Assembly: GCA_012512295.1 (NCBI GenBank)
Contig: JAAZDI010000337.1
Location: forward strand, 1 to 6,373
DNA from: Syntrophomonadaceae bacterium
Lineage (GTDB): Bacteria > Bacillota > Ch66 > Ch109
Length of the DNA: 6,373 nucleotides
Direction of reading: 5' to 3'
Of the stretch, positions 5,168-6,373 are shown in pieces. Under the pieces are notes generated by a model. That model ran no database searches, was not told where the DNA came from, and saw nothing but the letters and a program-made list of their open reading frames with translations. How positions within the stretch are numbered: position 1 is the stretch's first letter; each line of letters begins with the position of its first letter. Both the position numbers and the translations under genes were made by a program.

Positions 5168-6235
5168 CTAGCGTTGCGCATAATGGGCTGTTTCTATTCC
5201 CCGCTGCGCTAACCACTCTCTTGTTTTTCCGGTAATCACCACTGGTTTGCGCTGCAGCTCTTGAAGATTCTTGGCTCCGGTCATCAGAAAGACACATCTT
5301 AGTTCATAAAGCATTTTAGTCAAAGCCATCTGAAGGGCGGCCGTTGATTCTTGGATTAATAAACGCAAGATCGGGCCGGCCATGCCGGCCAGGTCAGCCC
5401 CAACCGCCAGGACTATAGCCACATCTAAAGCACTGCGGATTCCTCCGGTGGCAACAACTTTAAAATGATGGTTCTGCGCCAGGGTTTCTAAAAGGCTAAT
5501 CGCTGTGGGTATGCCCCAGGTTTCAAGACTGTCGCTAACCAAGGACTTTCCTCGCTGGTTTTCAATGGCAATAAAATTAGTTCCTCCTTGTCCGCCAATA
5601 TCCACCCATTGGACACCAGTTTCCGCTAAACGAGTAATTACTTCCCGGGACAGACCAAACCCCACTTCTTTAACCATAACCGGGACCGGGCAGACCTCAA
5701 CGATCCGGCTGAGATTGGCCAGCACTCCTACAAACGTGCGGTCACCTTCATCCATGGCTAACTCCTGTGGGACATTCAAATGAACCTGCAAGGCATCGGC
5801 CTGAATCATTTCTACAGCCTGTAGTGCCTGTTCTGGAGCAACCAAAGCTCCGATATTGGCCAGGAGAACCCCGGCCGGGTTCTCCTGGCGAGCTACTTGA
5901 TAAGTTTCTCGGACTGCTGGGTTTTCCAGAGCTGCCGTTTGGGAACCAACCGCCATAGCAAGGTTAAATTCTCGCGCTACCTGAGCCAAGGCGCGATTGA
6001 TAGAAAGCACTTCTTGATTACCCCCGGTTATAGCGTTGATGATAATCGGGGCATCCAGCCTTTTCCCCATGAATTCTACCGATAGGTCAATATCCTCGAA
6101 ATTAAGTTCGGGTAAGGCCTGATGGATTAGATTGAGATCCTCAAGACCGCTGGCAACTGGGCCATCTTTCAAGGCTAAAAAGCACTGAATATGCTCAATT
6201 TTCCGGTTACGCCGGAAACTATTTTCATCATGCAT
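5168..6235 (-). CDS. fni: Type 2 isopentenyl-diphosphate delta-isomerase (FMN-dependent)
   Basis: Interconverts isopentenyl and dimethylallyl diphosphate, the two building blocks of isoprenoids, in the cytoplasm, using reduced FMN and Mg2+. The 355 residues, usual for the family, show a TIM-barrel flavoprotein: RKIEHI (11-16) at the substrate end, INAITGGN (66-73), MAVGSQTAALE (94-104) binding flavin, ALQVHLNVPQE (148-158) with the conserved His152, Asn154, Gln157 and metal-binding Glu158, MVKEVGFGLS (187-196), GGQGGTNFIAIENQR (214-228), ATGGIRS (262-268) and GMAGP (284-288). Start: ATG at 6235 with AGGAG at 6248-6252, a slightly long 12-base spacing but no better codon. It begins 22 bp after the upstream mobA-like stop, so the two are probably cotranscribed. 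A terminator separates it from ku. It is unrelated in sequence to the type 1 isomerase. Confidence 0.96.
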   Translation of the reverse strand: MHDENSFRRNRKIEHIQCFLALKDGPVASGLEDLNLIHQALPELNFEDIDLSVEFMGKRLDAPIIINAITGGNQEVLSINRALAQVAREFNLAMAVGSQTAALENPAVRETYQVARQENPAGVLLANIGALVAPEQALQAVEMIQADALQVHLNVPQELAMDEGDRTFVGVLANLSRIVEVCPVPVMVKEVGFGLSREVITRLAETGVQWVDIGGQGGTNFIAIENQRGKSLVSDSLETWGIPTAISLLETLAQNHHFKVVATGGIRSALDVAIVLAVGADLAGMAGPILRLLIQESTAALQMALTKMLYELRCVFLMTGAKNLQELQRKPVVITGKTREWLAQRGIETAHYAQR

Positions 6236-6257
6236 AAATACTGGCCACTCCTATATA

Positions 6258-6373
6258 TTAAATCAGTCGTTCTGCCTCCTGCCAATCTTCCGGGGTATTC
6301 ACGTTATAAAAGACCTTTTCAGGGTCAACCAGGCTGCGCACAATCTCTTCGTTAACCATCAAAATATTAATGT
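6258..6373 (-). CDS. mobA: C-terminal end of a MobA-like molybdenum cofactor guanylyltransferase, 5' end outside window
   Basis: Only the last 37 residues are visible, ending with TAA at 6258-6260. They read EEIVRSLVDPEKVFYNVNTPEDWQEAERLI in two pieces: EEIVRSLVDPEKVF, then YNVNTPEDWQEAERLI. The F-x-N-x-N-T-P-E-D-x-x-x-A-E pattern is the usual C-terminus of MobA and related nucleotidyltransferases of the NTP_transf_3 family. MobA attaches GMP to molybdopterin to make the MGD form of the cofactor. The nucleotide-binding N-terminal motif lies beyond the window, so a related nucleotidyltransferase is possible. It stands immediately upstream of fni. Confidence 0.65.
   Translation of the reverse strand, partial: INILMVNEEIVRSLVDPEKVFYNVNTPEDWQEAERLI

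Noticed and set aside
1..6373. CRISPR array, tRNA, rRNA, insertion sequence or phage attachment site
   Set aside because: No regularly spaced repeats, no tRNA-like cloverleaf, no transposase or integrase, and no terminal inverted repeats were seen.

Overview
The window reads as chromosomal DNA of an endospore-forming member of the Firmicutes, probably a clostridial lineage of the Peptococcaceae / Desulfotomaculum / Pelotomaculum / Moorella kind. The reasons are a clear SpoIIP sporulation hydrolase, a DUF1614 membrane protein directly upstream of it, strong AGGAG-type ribosome binding sites, and a split Ku / ligase / polymerase end-joining set that I recall from that group. The lineage is inferred from protein character, not from a search. 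Every gene lies on the minus strand, so transcription runs from the right edge to the left edge.

In order of transcription: (1) 6258-6373, the last 37 codons of a gene resembling the C-terminus of MobA (molybdenum cofactor guanylyltransferase); (2) 5168-6235, fni, type 2 isopentenyl-diphosphate isomerase, only 22 bp downstream; (3) a 171-bp gap holding a good intrinsic terminator; (4) 4100-4996, ku; (5) a 184-bp gap holding a second, degraded copy of the terminator-like element; (6) 2968-3915, a stand-alone LigD-type ATP-dependent DNA ligase; (7) an 88-bp gap with a small tandem repeat; (8) 1971-2879, a stand-alone LigD-type primase-polymerase; (9) 1084-1905, a seven-segment DUF1614 membrane protein; (10) 1-1091, spoIIP, cut by the window edge and overlapping the DUF1614 gene by 8 bp.

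Genes 4, 6 and 8 form a complete core of bacterial non-homologous end joining: Ku binds DNA ends, the polymerase fills or extends them, and the ligase seals them. In many bacteria the last two activities are fused in LigD; here they are separate proteins, and no phosphoesterase domain is seen. The cassette sits between an isoprenoid gene and a sporulation pair. This fits known biology, because NHEJ in Bacillus subtilis is forespore-expressed and serves spores, which have one chromosome copy and accumulate breaks.

The non-coding DNA is the least expected part. A ~42-bp element occurs as imperfect direct repeats on both sides of ku. A 14-bp word is shared upstream of ku and of the ligase gene. 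A sequence with both boxes and the spacing of a forespore sigma-G-type promoter lies between the polymerase stop codon and the DUF1614-spoIIP pair. No tRNA, rRNA, CRISPR array, insertion sequence or integrase was seen. The protein families are mostly well known; I do not see a wholly new protein system.
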